Assembly: GCF_022539505.1 (NCBI RefSeq)
Contig: NC_061514.1
Span: 40,970,869-41,034,868, forward strand
Length of the DNA: 64,000 nucleotides
Direction: 5' to 3'
Source of the DNA: Lolium rigidum
Lineage: Eukaryota > Streptophyta > Magnoliopsida > Poales > Poaceae
Positions 1-12,826 of the stretch are shown piece by piece. Made by a program: the position numbers and the translations under genes. The notes below the pieces were generated by a model that saw only the letters and a program-made list of their open reading frames with translations, was not told the origin of the DNA and searched no databases. Each line of letters starts with the position of its first letter. Within the stretch, counting starts at the first letter, position 1.

Positions 1-2552
1 TTTGGTAAGACGATCAACCACTACCAGAATAACATCAGCACCATCAGACAGTGGCAAGCCTTCAATAAAATCCATGGTAAGATGTTGCCAATTTCTGATG
101 GAACAGGGAGTGGTTGCAGCAAGCCAGCAGGATGAGTGTGCTCATGTTTGGCTTGTTGGCAGGTAAGACACTGCTTGACATAATCCTCTACAGCAGCTTT
201 GAGACCTGGCCAAAAGAACAACTTCCGGACACGCAGGTAAGTAGCATGAATCCCTGAATGACCACCGGCTGCACTGTCATGTAAATTGGAGATCAACTTA
301 GTTTGTAGGGCTAAGTGAGCACCAATGTAAACACGTCCTTGATACTTGATCAATCCTTGCTCAAGTGCATAGCCTTTATCATTTGGGCTGCAAACAGCCA
401 ATTCAGTTAGAAGAGCTTGAGCATGTGGATCCAACTCATAAGAGTGGTACACCTCTTTAACCCAGTCAGGACGACAAGTAGTGAGTGCCTCCATTTGCAG
501 AACATGTGCAACGCGGGACAAGGAATCTGCAGCGTTATTATCTGCACCACGTCTGTACTGGAAAGTGTACTGCAATCCCATCAATTTTGACATAGCTTTG
601 CGTTGTAAATCAGAATGCAATTGTTGGTCCGTTAAGTTGCATAAACTCTTATGGTCGGTCAGAATAGTAAACTGGCCCCGTTGCAAATAAGGATGCCAAC
701 GTTCAATGGCCATCATCACCGCGAGAAACTCTTTTTCGTAGATAGAAAGTTTACTATTTTGCTGTCCAAGAGCTTTGCTTAAGTAAGCAACTGGGTGTCC
801 CTGCTGAACTAAAACAGCACCAATACCAGTGTCACATGCATCAGTTTCGACAGTGAATGGAAGGTTAAAATTAGGAAGAGCCAGCACTGGGGTAGTCATC
901 AAAGCTTGCTTCAAAAGGTTGAAAGCTTGGGTAGCATGCTCGGACCAAGTAAATCCCTTCTTAGTGAGTAGATTAGTCAAAGGCTTGGCTAGCAGACCAT
1001 AGTGCTTGACAAATCTGCGGTAGTAGCCTGTTAAGCCCAAGAAACCCCTCAATTCAGTGATTGTAGCAGGGATGGGCCATTTTGCAATAGCAATAGTCTT
1101 TTCAGGCTCAGTAGATACCCCTTCTGCAGAAATAACATGGCCCAAATAGCTGATGGAAGTTTGAGCAAAACTGCACTTCGAGCTCTTAGCAAGGAATTGC
1201 TTCTCCCTAAGTGTACACAACACAGCCTTCAAATGCAACAAATGCCCAGGCCAAGACTTACTGTAAATCAAGATGTCATCCAAAAACACAATGACAAATT
1301 TGCGGATATAAGGAGCAAATATGTCATTCATGATGCACTGGAAGGTAGCAGGGGCATTTGTCAATCCAAAAGGCATGACACGAAATTGAAAATGACCATG
1401 GTGAGTTTTAAAGGCAGTCTTTGGCTCATCATGCTCACACATGCGAATTTGGTGGTAGCCTGCTCTCAAATCAAGTTTGGAGAAATATTTTGTGCCTGCT
1501 AATTCATCAAACAATTCATCCACAATAGGCAACGGAAATTTGTTTTTGATGGTGATATCATTAAGACGTCTATAATCAACACAAAACCGCCATGTACCAT
1601 CCTTCTTTTGCACCAGCAAAACTGGCGAAGCATATGGACTCATACTCCTTGTAATGACACCAGATTGTAGCATTGCTTTCACCTGTCGTTCAATTTCATC
1701 CTTTTGTAGTGGTGAATAACGATAGGGACGGGAATTCACAGGTTTAGCGGCTGGGTCCAAAGGAATAGTATGATCAAACTCCCGGTGAGGTGGTAATGTT
1801 GTGGGCTCTTTAAAGATATCACTGTACTCTTCTAACAATTGTTGCATTTCAGCAGGAACCACTGTGTCAATCGAGGAAAGAGGAACAGAAGCCATGGGCT
1901 CTATAACAGCAAGAGACCATACCTCATTACCCTTGAGCCAAGTGTTCAATTTCTCCAATTCCAAAGCCGGAAGTATCTGTTGTTCCCTAGCAAGGACTCC
2001 CTGCAGAACAATCTCTTGGTCATGATACTGGAACTTGAGCACCTTATGTTTCCAGCTACAAGTCATTGGATCAAACAGCTCCAACCAATCCATCCCCAAT
2101 ATGGCGTCATACGCACCCAGATCCAACAGACGCATATCATGAGTGAAGGTATGGCCTTGAATCCACCATGAAAACCCAGGTGCCACTTCAGCCGAGTACA
2201 TTACTTGATTGTTAGCCACTTTGACCGCTACAGAACTCATTGGCTGAATAGAAGCCCCAACACGTCGAGCAAACTCTGCATTGATGAAGCTGTGTGAGCT
2301 GCCTGAGTCCACAAGAATCAAACAGACCTGATTTCCTACCATAGTACGCAGGCGGAGAGACTTGATGGATTCAGTTCCTGCCATTGCATTAACCGAGATA
2401 TGACAGCACTCAACAGTGATAACTGGGTCATCTAATAACTCCAATGCATGTACCGTATCATCAGACAGGATCTCCCCAAAATCCCCCAACTGAATAGTTA
2501 GCAGCTGAGATGTCTGCTTACACTGGTGCTCTCTGGAGTACAGCGAAAACAA
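1..2552 (-). pseudogene. G0 pol: protease, reverse transcriptase, RNase H, partial integrase
   Basis: The open frame 21-2552 (843 residues) encodes a retroelement Pol. Seen in order: retropepsin with VDSGSSHSF near residue 82 and ILGMDWL near 151; reverse transcriptase with QKKDGTWRFCVDYR near 315 and the catalytic FLDD at 423-426; RNase H with TDAC at 570 and TDHK at 632; integrase zinc finger with two His near 758-765 and CLTC at 795-798. After residue 818 the frame becomes nonsense, while another frame continues with the expected integrase core ([15 protein letters not shown]), so a single-base shift lies near position 100. A second shift near 2545 breaks the zinc knuckle that joins Gag to protease. 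It polymerised and integrated element cDNA when intact; this copy is dead. Confidence 0.9.
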
Positions 2553-3229
2553 AGGTTATCCGCTTTACGGAAATCCCTTAGCTGACGCTCACGAGCAAAG
2601 TCATCAGTGGTCCGTTTGGCCGGCACCACAGCTACAATGCCACCCTGAACAGCGGAAACTCCTAAAGACTTGACCCCTGGAGCAGCTCGAAAGCGATTAC
2701 GAGGTTGTTGCTCCTGTTGTATTTCCAATTCTTCTTCCTGTATACGAGCCAAAGAAGCAGCACGAGAAACACTAGTAGGTGCTTGAATGCGGACCACAGC
2801 ACGGATATCTGACCGCAATCCGAGAACAAATTTGGAGACAAAAAAAACTTTGTGTTCAAGGAAGGATCAAGAGAAATCAGGTGGTACATGCAAGTTTCAA
2901 ACTCTTTGCGATATTCAGTCACAGAACCAGTCTGCTTGATCTGCAATAGCTTACTCATCTGACCATCATACTCGTCCTCTCCAAACTCTGTCAAAACAGC
3001 ATCACAAAACTGTTCCCAAGTGCCCAGAACTGTACGGCGCTTATACACCTGCAACCACAAGGCTTCATGCCCCTCCATGTACAGCACAGCTGAACTCACA
3101 CGCTGATGCAAAGGAGTCTGATACATGGTAAAATATGTATCGCATAGGTCCAGCCACAGGGAGGGATTCTCACCAGAGAAACGTGGAAAGTGATCCTTCG
3201 GTAATTTGGCTGCATACCTGGGTGGAGCC
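2498..3229 (-). pseudogene. G0 gag, C-terminal part
   Basis: From 3229 leftward the minus strand reads a Gag capsid-type region (PRFSGENPSLWLDLCDTYF, later LWLQVYKRR and SVTEYRKEFE). Near 2838-2850 a homopolymer of eight T on the coding strand shifts the frame, and the reading continues in 2818-2498 with a basic linker and the start of a zinc knuckle (DNLCFRC). Its first residues are supplied by sequence at 28970 and beyond; the M1 insertion splits the gene. The M-start visible inside the M1 LTR (3267) is an artefact of the junction. Confidence 0.85.
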
Positions 3230-3716
3230 TGATAGCGTGCAAGACACACGTCCGTTGGGAACCCCAAGAGGAAGGTGTGATGCGTACAATAGCAAGTTTT
3301 CCCTCAGTAAGAAACCAAGTTTATCGAACTAGTAGGAGTTAAGGAACACGTGAAGGTTCTTGGTGGCGGAGTGTAGTGCGGCGCAACACCAGGGATTCCG
3401 GCGCCAACGTGGAACCTGCACAACACAATCAAAGTACTTTGCCCCAACGTAACAGTGAGGTTGTCAATCTCACCGGTTTGCTGTAAACAAAGGATTAGAT
3501 GTATAGTGTGGATGATGATGTTTGTTCGCGAAGAACAGTAAAGAACAAGTATTGCAGTAGATTGTATTTCAGATGTAAAGAATGGACCGGGGTCCACAGT
3601 TCACTAGTGGTGTCTCTCCCATAAGATAAATAGCATGTTGGGTGAACAAATTACAGTTGGACAATTGACAAATAAAGAAGGCATAACAATGCACATACAT
3701 ATATCATGATGAGTAC

Positions 3717-5310
3717 TGATGCGTGTAGTTGACACGTCCGTTGGGAACCCCAAGAGGAAGGTGTGATGCGCACAGCAGCAAGTTTCCCTCAGTAAGAAAC
3801 CAAGGTTTATCGAACCAGTAGGAGCCAAGAAGCACGTTGAAGGTTGTTGGTGGCGGAGTGTAGTGCGGCGCAACACTAGGGATTCCGGCGCCAACGTGGA
3901 ACCCGCACAACACAATCACGGAACTTTGCCCCAACGTAACAGTGAGGTTGTCAATCTCACCGGCTTGCTGTAACAAAGGATTAAACGTATTGTGTGGAAG
4001 ATGATGATTGTTTGCGAAGAACAGTAAAGAACAATTGCAGTAGATTTGTATTTCAGATGTAAAGAATAGGACCGGGGTCCACAGATCACTAGTGGTGTCT
4101 CTCCCATAAGATAAACAGATGTTGGGTGAACAAATTACAGTTGGGCAATTGACAAATAAAGAAGGCATAACAATGCACATACATATATCATGATGAGTAC
4201 TATGAGATTCAATCGGAGCATTACGACAAAGTACATAGACCGCTATCCAGACATGCATCTATGCCTAAAAAGTCCACTTTCAGGTTATCATCCGAACCCC
4301 TCCGAGTATTAAGTTGTAAACAATAGACAATTGCATTAAGTATGGTGCGTAATGTAATCAACACAAATATCCTTAGACAAAGCATCGATGTTTATCCCTA
4401 GTGGCAACAAGACATCCACAACCTTAGAACTTTCGTCACCGTCCCAGCATTTAATGGAGGCATGAACCCACTATCGAGCATAAATACCCCCTCTTGGAGT
4501 CACAAGTATCAACTTGGCCAGAGCCTCTACTAGCAACGGAGAGCATGCAAGAACATAAATAACATATATGATAGATTGATAATCAACTTGACATAGTATT
4601 CAATATTCATCGGATCCCAACAAACACAACATGAAAGATTACAAATAGATGATCTTGATCATGATAGGCATCTCACAAGATCTAACATGATAGCACAATG
4701 AGGAGAAGACAACCATCTAGCTACTGCTATGGACCCATAGTCCAGGGGTGGACTACTCACACATCGATCCGGAGGCGATCATGGCGATGAAGAGACCTCC
4801 GGGAGATGATTCCCCTCTCCGGCAGGGTGCCGGAGGCGATCTCCGAATCCCCGAGATGGGATTGGCGGCGGCGGCGTCTCTGTAAGGTTTTCCGTATCGT
4901 GGCTCTCGGTACTGGGGGTTTCGCGACAAAGACTATATGTAGGCGGAAGGGCAGGTCAGGGGGCCACACGAGGGCCTCACACAACAGGCCGGCGCGGCCA
5001 GGGCTTGGGCCGCGCCGCCCTAGTGTGGCGCCACCTCGTGGCCCCACTTCGTTTCCTCTCCGGACTTCTGGAAGCTTCGTGGAATAATAGGACCCTGGGC
5101 GTTGATTTCGTCCAATTCCGAGAATATTTCCTTACTAGGATTTCTGAAACCAAAAACAGCAGAAAACAGCAACTGGCTCTTCGGCATCTCGTCAATAGGT
5201 TAGTGCCGGAAAATGCATAATAATGACATATAATGTGTATAAAACATGTGAGTATCATCATAAAAGTAGCATGGAACATAAGAAATTATAGATACGTTTG
5301 GGACGTATCA
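3717..5310 (-). repeat. Solo LTR of the M1/P1 family inserted in M1's 3' LTR
   Basis: A complete 1594-bp LTR with TG...CA ends, flanked by the perfect duplication agtac (3712-3716 and 5311-5315). No internal region remains, so it is the product of recombination between the two LTRs of a former full element. It carries the family's GC-rich inverted repeat (4991-4999 with 5008-5016). Confidence 0.95.
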
Positions 5311-5391
5311 AGTACTATGAGATTTAATCAGGGCATTACGACAAAGTACATAGACCGCTATCCAGCATGCATCTATGCCTAAAAAGTCCAC

Positions 5392-6971
5392 TGATACGTC
5401 TCCGACGTATCGATAATTTCTTATGTTCCATGCCACATTATTGATGATATCTACATGTTTTATACACATTATATGTCGTATTTATGCATTTTCCGGCACT
5501 AACCTATTAACGAGATGCCGAAGAGCCGCTTGTCGTTTTCTGCTATTTTTGGTTTCAGAAATCCTAGTAAGGAAATATTCTCGAATTGGACGAAATCAAC
5601 GCCCAGGGTCTATTTTTGCACGAAGCTTCCGTAAGACCGAGGGGAAAGGAAGTGGGGCCACGAGGCGCCGCCACAACGGGCGGCGCGGCCCAGGTCTTGG
5701 CCGCGCGGCCTCGGCGTGTGTGGCCCTCGTGTGGCCCCCGCGTTGCCCTTCCGCCTACTTAAAGCCTCCGTCGCGAAACCCCCAGCACCGAGAGCCACGA
5801 TACGGAAAACCTTACCGAGACACCGCCGCCGCCAATCCCATCTCGGGATTCGGAGATCGCCTCCGCACTCCGCCGGAGAGGGGAATCATCTCCGGAGGAC
5901 TCTTCACCGCTATGGTCGCCTCCGGAGTGATGAGTGAGTAGTTCACCCCTAGACTATGGGTCCATAGCGTAGCTAGATGGTTGTCTTCTCCTTATGTGCT
6001 TCATTGCTCGGATCTTGTGAGCTGCCTAACATGATCAAGATCATCTATCTCGTAATGCTATATGTTGTGTTTGTCGAGATCCGATGGATAGAGAATACTA
6101 TGTTATGTTGATTATCAATCTATTACCTATGTGTTGTTTATGATCTTGCATGCTCTCCGTTATTAGTAGAGGCTCGGCCAAGTTTTTGCTCTTAACTCCA
6201 AGAGGGAGTATTTATGCTCGATAGTGGGTTCATGCCTCCATTAAATCTGGGACAATGGATGAAAGTTCTAAGGTTGTGGATGTGTCTGTTGCCACTAGGG
6301 ATAAAACATTGATGCTATGTCTAAGGATGTAGTTATTGATTACATTACGCACCATACTTAATGCAATTGTCTCGTTGTTTGCAACTTAATACCGGAAGGG
6401 GTTCGATGATAACTCGAAGGTGGACTTTTAGGCATAGATGCATGCTGGATAGCGGTCTATGTACTTTGTCGTAATGCCCAATTAAATCTCACTATACTCA
6501 TCATATCATGTATGTGCATGGTCATGCCCTCTCTATTTGTCAATTGCCCGACCGTAATTTGTTCACCCAACATGCTATTTATCTTATGGGAGAGACACCT
6601 CTAGTGAACTGTGGACCCCCGGTCCATTCTTTTACATCGAATACAATCTACTGCAATACTTGTTTTACTGTTTTCTGCAAACAATCATCATCCACACTAT
6701 ACATCTAATCCTTTGTTACAGCAAGCCAGTGAGATTGACAACCTCACTGTTTCGTTGGGGCAAAGTACTTTGGTTGTGTTGTGCAGGTTCCACGTTGGCG
6801 CCGGATCCTCGGTGTTGCGCCGCACTACATCCCGCCGCCATCAACCTTCAACGTGCTTCTTGGCTCCTACTGGTTCGATAAACCTTGGTTTCTTACCGAG
6901 GGAAACTTGCTGCCGTACGCATCACACCTTCCACTTGGGGTTCCCAACGGACGCGTGCCGTACGCGTATCA
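5392..6971 (+). repeat. P1 5' LTR (1580 bp)
   Basis: Starts TGATACGTCTCCGACGTATC and ends GTACGCGTATCA. Contains a GC-rich hairpin (5683-5690 with 5699-5706) about 50 bp before a CTACTTAAAGCC promoter-like box near 5755. The sequence after its end is a degraded tRNA-Asp primer site (GGCGCCGTTGTCGGGAG near 6982). Confidence 0.95.
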
Positions 6972-7164
6972 AGCTAAATTTCCGGCGCCGTTGTCGGGAG
7001 ATCAAGACACGCTGCAAGGGGAGTCTCCACAATCCAATCTCTTTACTTTGTTTTTGTCTTGCTTTATTTTATTTACTACTTTGTTTGCTGCATTAAAACA
7101 AAACACACAAAAATTAATTACTTGCATTTATTTTATCTAGTTTGCTTTATTTACTACTGCTAAA

Positions 7165-9279
7165 ATGGCCACTCCTGAAAATACTAAGTTGTGTGACTTC
7201 ACAACCACAAATAATAATGATTTCTTATTCACACCTATTGCTCCGCCTGCTACTACAGCAGAATTCTTTGAAATTAAACCTGCTTTACTAAATCTTGTTA
7301 TGAGAGAACAATTTTCTGGTGTTAGTTCTGATGATGTTGCTGCCCATCTCAATAATTTTGTTGAATTGTGTGAAATGCAAAAGTATAAAGATGTAGATGG
7401 TGACATTATAAAATTAAAATTGTTTCCTTTCTCATTAAGAGGAAGAGCTAAAGATTGGTTGCTATCTCTCGCCTAAGAATAGTATTGATTCATGGACTAA
7501 ATGCAAGGATGATTTTATTGGTAGATATTATCCCCCTGCTAAAATTATATCTTTGAGAAGTAGCATAATGAATTTTAAACAATTGGATAATGAGCATGTT
7601 GCACAAGCTTGGGAAAGAATGAAATCCTTGGTTAAAAACTGCCCAACCCATGGACTGACTACTTGGATGATCATCCAAACCTTTTATGCAGGACTGAACT
7701 TTTCTTCGCGGAACCTATTGGATTCAGTTGCTGGAGGTACCTTTATGTCCATCACTCTTGGTGAAGCAACAAAGCTTCTTGATAATATGATGATTAATTA
7801 CTCTGAATGGCACACGGAAAGAGCTCCACAAGGTAAGAAGGTAAATTCTGTCGAAGAAACCTCCTCCTTGAGTGATAAGATTGATGCTATTATGTCTATG
7901 CTTGTGAATGATAGGACTAATGTTGATCCTAATAATGTTCCGTTAGCTTCATTGGTTTCCCAAGAAGAACATGTTGATGTAAACTACGTTAAAAATAGTA
8001 ATTTCAACAACAATCCTTATCGAAACAATTCTAGTAATAACTATAGGCCATATCCTTATAATAATGGTAATGGTTATGGTAATTCTTATGGGAATTCTTA
8101 CAACAATAATAGGAACACACCCCTGGACTTGAAGCTATGCTTAAAGAATTTATTAGTACACAAACTGCTTTTAACAAATCTGTTGAGGAAAAGCTCAATA
8201 AAATTGATATTCTCGCTTCTAAGGTTGATAGTCTTGCCTCTGATGTTGATCTTTTGAAATCAAAAGATATGCCTAATAAGGATATTGAAAATAAAATTGT
8301 TACTACAGCAAATGCCATCCAAGTTAGAATTAATGAGAATATAAGATTGATGGCTGAATTGCATGCTAGGTGGGAAAGAGAGGAAAATGAAAAACTAGCT
8401 AAAGAGAATAATGTAGCTAAAGTTTGGACTATTACCACCACTAGTAATGTTAATGATTCATATGTTGCTGCACCTCCTACTATCAATGGTAAAATAATTG
8501 GTGTTGGCAATGTTTCTACTCCTAATGCAAAGCCTGCAAAACTGCAAAAAACTGCTAAAACTGCTGAAACTGCCTGTGATAAAACTGCTGAATTTTTTTC
8601 CAACATTGGGGATGATGATCCCATTGCTGTAGATCATAATGGTTTAGACTTTGATGATTGTCACATCTCTGAAGTTATAAAGTTCTTGCAAAAACTAGCT
8701 AAGAGTCCTAATGCTAGTGCTATAAACTTGGCTTTCACAAAACATATTACAAATGTTCTCATAAAAGCTAGAGAAGAGAAACTAGAACGTGAAGCTTCTA
8801 TTCCTAGGAAGCTAGAAGATGGTTGGGAGCCCATCATTAAGATGAAGGTCAATGAATTTGATTGTAATGCTTTATGTGATCTTGGTGCAAGTATTTCCGT
8901 TATGCCTAAGAAGATTTATAATATGCTTGACTTGCCACCATTGAAAAATTGTTATTTGGATGTTAATCTTGTTGATAATGCTATAAAGAAACCTTTGGGG
9001 AGAGTTGATAATGTTCGCATTACCGTTAACAATAACCTTGTCCCCGTTGATTTTGTTGTCTTGGATATTGAATGCAATGCATCTTGTCCCATTATATTGG
9101 GAAGACCTTTTCTTCGAACTATTGGTGCTATCATTGATATGAAGGAAGGTAATATTAAATATCAATTTCCTCTCAAGAAAGGTATGGAACACTTCCCTAG
9201 AAAGAGAATGAATTTACCTTTTGATTCTATTATTAGAACAAGTTATGATGTTGATACTTCGTCTCTTGATAATACTTGA
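7165..9279 (+). pseudogene. P1 gag-protease, two frameshifts
   Basis: Starts at the ATG at 7165 (MATPENTKLCDF). The N-terminal capsid region carries the plant retrotransposon Gag signature (LKLFPFSLRGRAKDWLLSL), then breaks by an extra base near 7471. It resumes as FIGRYYPPAKI and runs to an Asn/Tyr/Gly-rich linker near 8000-8110 in place of a zinc knuckle. A one-base loss near 8120 shifts it again into 8137-9279, a coiled-coil-like stretch followed by an Athila-type aspartic protease (ALCDLGASISVMPKKIY, IILGRPFLRT). It ends VDTSSLDNT at 9279. Gag packages element RNA; the protease processes it. No pol follows. Without the two indels it would be one polyprotein of about 700 residues. Confidence 0.9.
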
Positions 9280-11875
9280 TACACACTTTCTCGCGCCTAG
9301 TCGAAAGGCGTTAAAGAAAAGCGCTTATGGGAGACAACCCATGTTTTTACTACAGTACTTTCATTTTATATTTGAGTCTTGGAAGTTGTTTACTACTGTA
9401 GCAACCTCTCCTTATCTTAGTTTTATGCATTGTTGTGCCAAGTAAAGTCTTTGATAGTAAGGTTCATACTAGATTTGGATTACTGCGCTGAAACAGATTT
9501 CTTTGCTGTCACGAATTTCGACCTGCCTCTCTGTAGGTAGCTCAGAAAAATATGCCAATTTACGTGCGTGATCCTCAGATATGTACGCAACTTTCATTCA
9601 ATTTGGGCATTTTCATTTGAGCAAGTCTGGTGCCACTTTAAAATTCGTCTTTACGAACTGTTCGTTTTGACAGATTCTGCCTTTTATTTCGCATTGCCTC
9701 TTTTGCTATGTTGGATGAATTTCTTTGATCCATTAATGTCCAGTAGCTTTATGCAATGTCCAGAAGTGTTAAGAATGATTATGTCACCTCTGAACATATA
9801 AATTTTTATTGTGCACTAACCCTCTAATGAGTTGTTTCGAGTTTGGGGAGGTGGAGGAAGTTTTCAAGGATCAAGAGAGGGAGATGATACAATATGACCA
9901 AGGAGAGTGAAAGCTCTAAGCTTGGGGATGCCCCGGTGGTTCACCCCTGCATATTTTAAGAAGACTCAAGCGTCTAAGCTTGGGGATGCCCAAGGCATCC
10001 CCTTCTTCATCGACAACATTATCGAGTTCCTCCCCGAAACTATATTTTTATTCCATCACATCTTATGTACTTTGCTTGGAGCGTCGGTTTGTTTTGTTTT
10101 TGTTTTTGTTTGAATAAAATGGATCCTAGAATTCATTGTGTGGGAGAGAGACACGCTCCGCTGTTGCATATGGACAAATATGTCCTTAGGCTTTACTCAT
10201 AATATTCATGGCGAAGGTTGAATCTTCTTCGTTAAATTGTTATATGGTTGGAATCGGGAAATGCTACATGTACTAATTCTAAAATGTCTTGAATAATTTG
10301 ATACTTGGCAATTGTTGTGCTCATGTTTAAGCTCTTGCATCATATACTTTGCACCCATTAATGAAGAAATACGAAGAGCTTGCTAAAATTTGGTTTGCAT
10401 ATTTGGTCTCTCTAAAGTCTAGATAATTTCTAGTATTGAGTTTTGAACAACAAGGAAGACGGTGTAGAGTCTTATAATGTTTACAATATGTCTTTTATGT
10501 GAGTTTTGCTGCAACGGTTCATCCTTGTGTTTGTTTCAAATAATCTTGCTAGCCTAAACCTTGTATCGAGAGGGAATACTTCTCATGCATCCAAAATCCT
10601 TGAGCCAACCACTATGCCATTTGTGTCCACCATACCTACCTACTACATGGTATTTCTCCGCCATTCCAAAGTAAATTGCTTGAGTGCTACCTTTAAAATT
10701 TCCACCATTCGCCTTTGCAATATATAGCTCATGGGACAAATAGCTTAAAAACTATTGTGGTATTGAATATGTACTTATGCACTTTATCTCTTATTAAGTT
10801 GCTTGTTGTGCGATAACCATGTTCCTGGGGACGCCATCAACTCTTTGTTGAATATCATGTGAGTTGCTATGCATGTCCGTCTTGTCTCGAAGTAAGGAAG
10901 ATTTACCACTCATTTAATGGTTAGAGCATGCATATTGTTAGAGAAGAACATTGGGCCGCTAACTAAAGCCATGAATCATGGTGGAAGTTTCAGTTTTGGA
11001 CATATATCCTCAATCTCATATGAGAACATTAATTGTTGTTACATGCTTATGCATTCAAGAGGAGTCCATTATCTGTTGTCTATGTTGTCCCGGTATGGAT
11101 GTCTAAGTTGAGAATAGTCAAAAGCGAGAAATCCAAATGCGAGCTTTCTCCTTAGACCTTTGTACATGCGGCATAGAGGTACCCCTTTGTGACACTTGGT
11201 TAAAACATGTGTATTGCGATGATAATCCCGGTGATCCAAGCTAATTAGGACAAGGTGTGGGCACTATTAGTATACTATGCATGAGGCTTGCAACTTGTAA
11301 GATATAATTTACATGATACATATGCTTTATTACTACCGTTGACAAAATTGTTTCATGTTTTCAAAACCAAAGCTCTAGCACAAATATAGCAATCGATGCT
11401 TTCCTCTTTGAAGGACCATTCTTTTACTTTTATGTTGAGTCAGTTCACCTATTTCTCTCTACCTCCAGAAGCAAACACTTGTGTGAACTGTGCATTGATT
11501 CCTACATACTTGCATATTGCACTTGTTATATTACTTTACATTGACAATATCCATGAGATATACATGTTATAAGTTGAAAGCAACCGCTGAAACTTAATCT
11601 TCCTTTGTGTTGCTTCAATACCTTTACTTTGATTTATTGCTTTATGAGTTAACTCTTATGCAAGACTTATTGATGCTTGTCTTGAAGTACTATTCATGAA
11701 AAGTCTTTGCTTTATGATTCAGTTGTTTACTCATGTCATTACCATTGTTTTGATCGCTGCATTCATTACATATGCTTACAATAGTATGATCAAGGTTATG
11801 ATGGCATGTCACTCCGTAAATTATCTTTGTTATCGTTTACTCGCTCGGGACGAGCAGAACTAAGCTTGGGGATGC
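9280..11875 (+). other. P1 3' noncoding region with internal polypurine tract duplicates
   Basis: 2.6 kb without coding signal, co-linear with M1 23864-26467. Identical copies of CTAAGCTTGGGGATGC occur at 9916-9931, 9974-9989 and 11860-11875; only the last abuts the 3' LTR. Immediately after the second copy is a perfect hairpin, GGGGATGCC-CAA-GGCATCCCC (9982-10002). Confidence 0.85.
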
Positions 11876-12826
11876 TGATACGTCTCCGACGTATCGATAA
11901 TTTCTTATGTTCCATGCCACATTATTGATGATATCTACATGTTTTATACACATTATATGTCGTATTTATGCATTTTCCGACACTAACCTATTAACGAGAT
12001 GCCGAAGAGCCAGCTTGTTGTTTTCTCGCTGTTTTTGGTTTCGAAATCCTAGTAAGGAAATATTCTCGGAATTGGACGAAATCAACGCCCAGGGGCCTAT
12101 TTTTGCACGAAGCTTCCAGAAGACCGAGGGGGAAAGGAAGTGGGACCACGAGGCGCCGCCACAACAGGGCGGCGTGGCCCAGGTCTTGGCCGCGCGGCCC
12201 TGGCGTGTGGGGCCCTCGTGTGGCCCCCCCGCGTTGCCCTTCCGCCTACTTAAAGCCTCCGTCGCGAAACCCCCAGTACCGAGAGCCACGATACGGAAAA
12301 CCTTACTGAGACGCCGCCGCCGCCAATCCCATCTCGGGGGATTCATGAGATCGCCTCCGGCACCCTGCCGGAGAGGGGAATCATCTCCCGGAGGACTCTT
12401 CACCGCTATGGTCGCCTCCGGAGTGATGAGTGAGTAGTTCACCCCTGAACTATGGGTCCATAGCAGTAGCTAGATGGTTGTCTTCTCCTTATGTGCTTCA
12501 TTGTCGGATCTTGTGAGCTGCCTAACATGATCAAGATCATCTATCTGTAATGCTATATGTTTGTCAGGATCCGATGGATAGAGAATACTATGTTATGTTG
12601 ATTATCAATCTATTACCTATGTGTTGTTTATGATCTTGCATGCTCTCCGTTATTAGTAGAGGCTCTGGCCAAGTTTTTGCTCTTAACTCCAAGAGGGAGT
12701 ATTTATGCTCGATAGTGGGTTCATGCCTCCATTAAATCTGGGACAATGACAGAAAGTTCTAAGGTTGTGGATGTGCTGTTGCCACTAGGGATAAAACATT
12801 GATGCTATGTCTAAGGATGTAGTTAT

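Noticed and set aside
4757..5941. Long overlapping ORFs on both strands (for example 5423-5941, 4806-5087)
   Set aside because: They lie in the GC-rich part of LTRs and recur at each LTR copy in different frames; they reflect composition, not genes.
7490..7678. Minus-strand ORF opposite P1 gag
   Set aside because: Shadow of the sense gag frame; no conserved content and no equivalent in M1.
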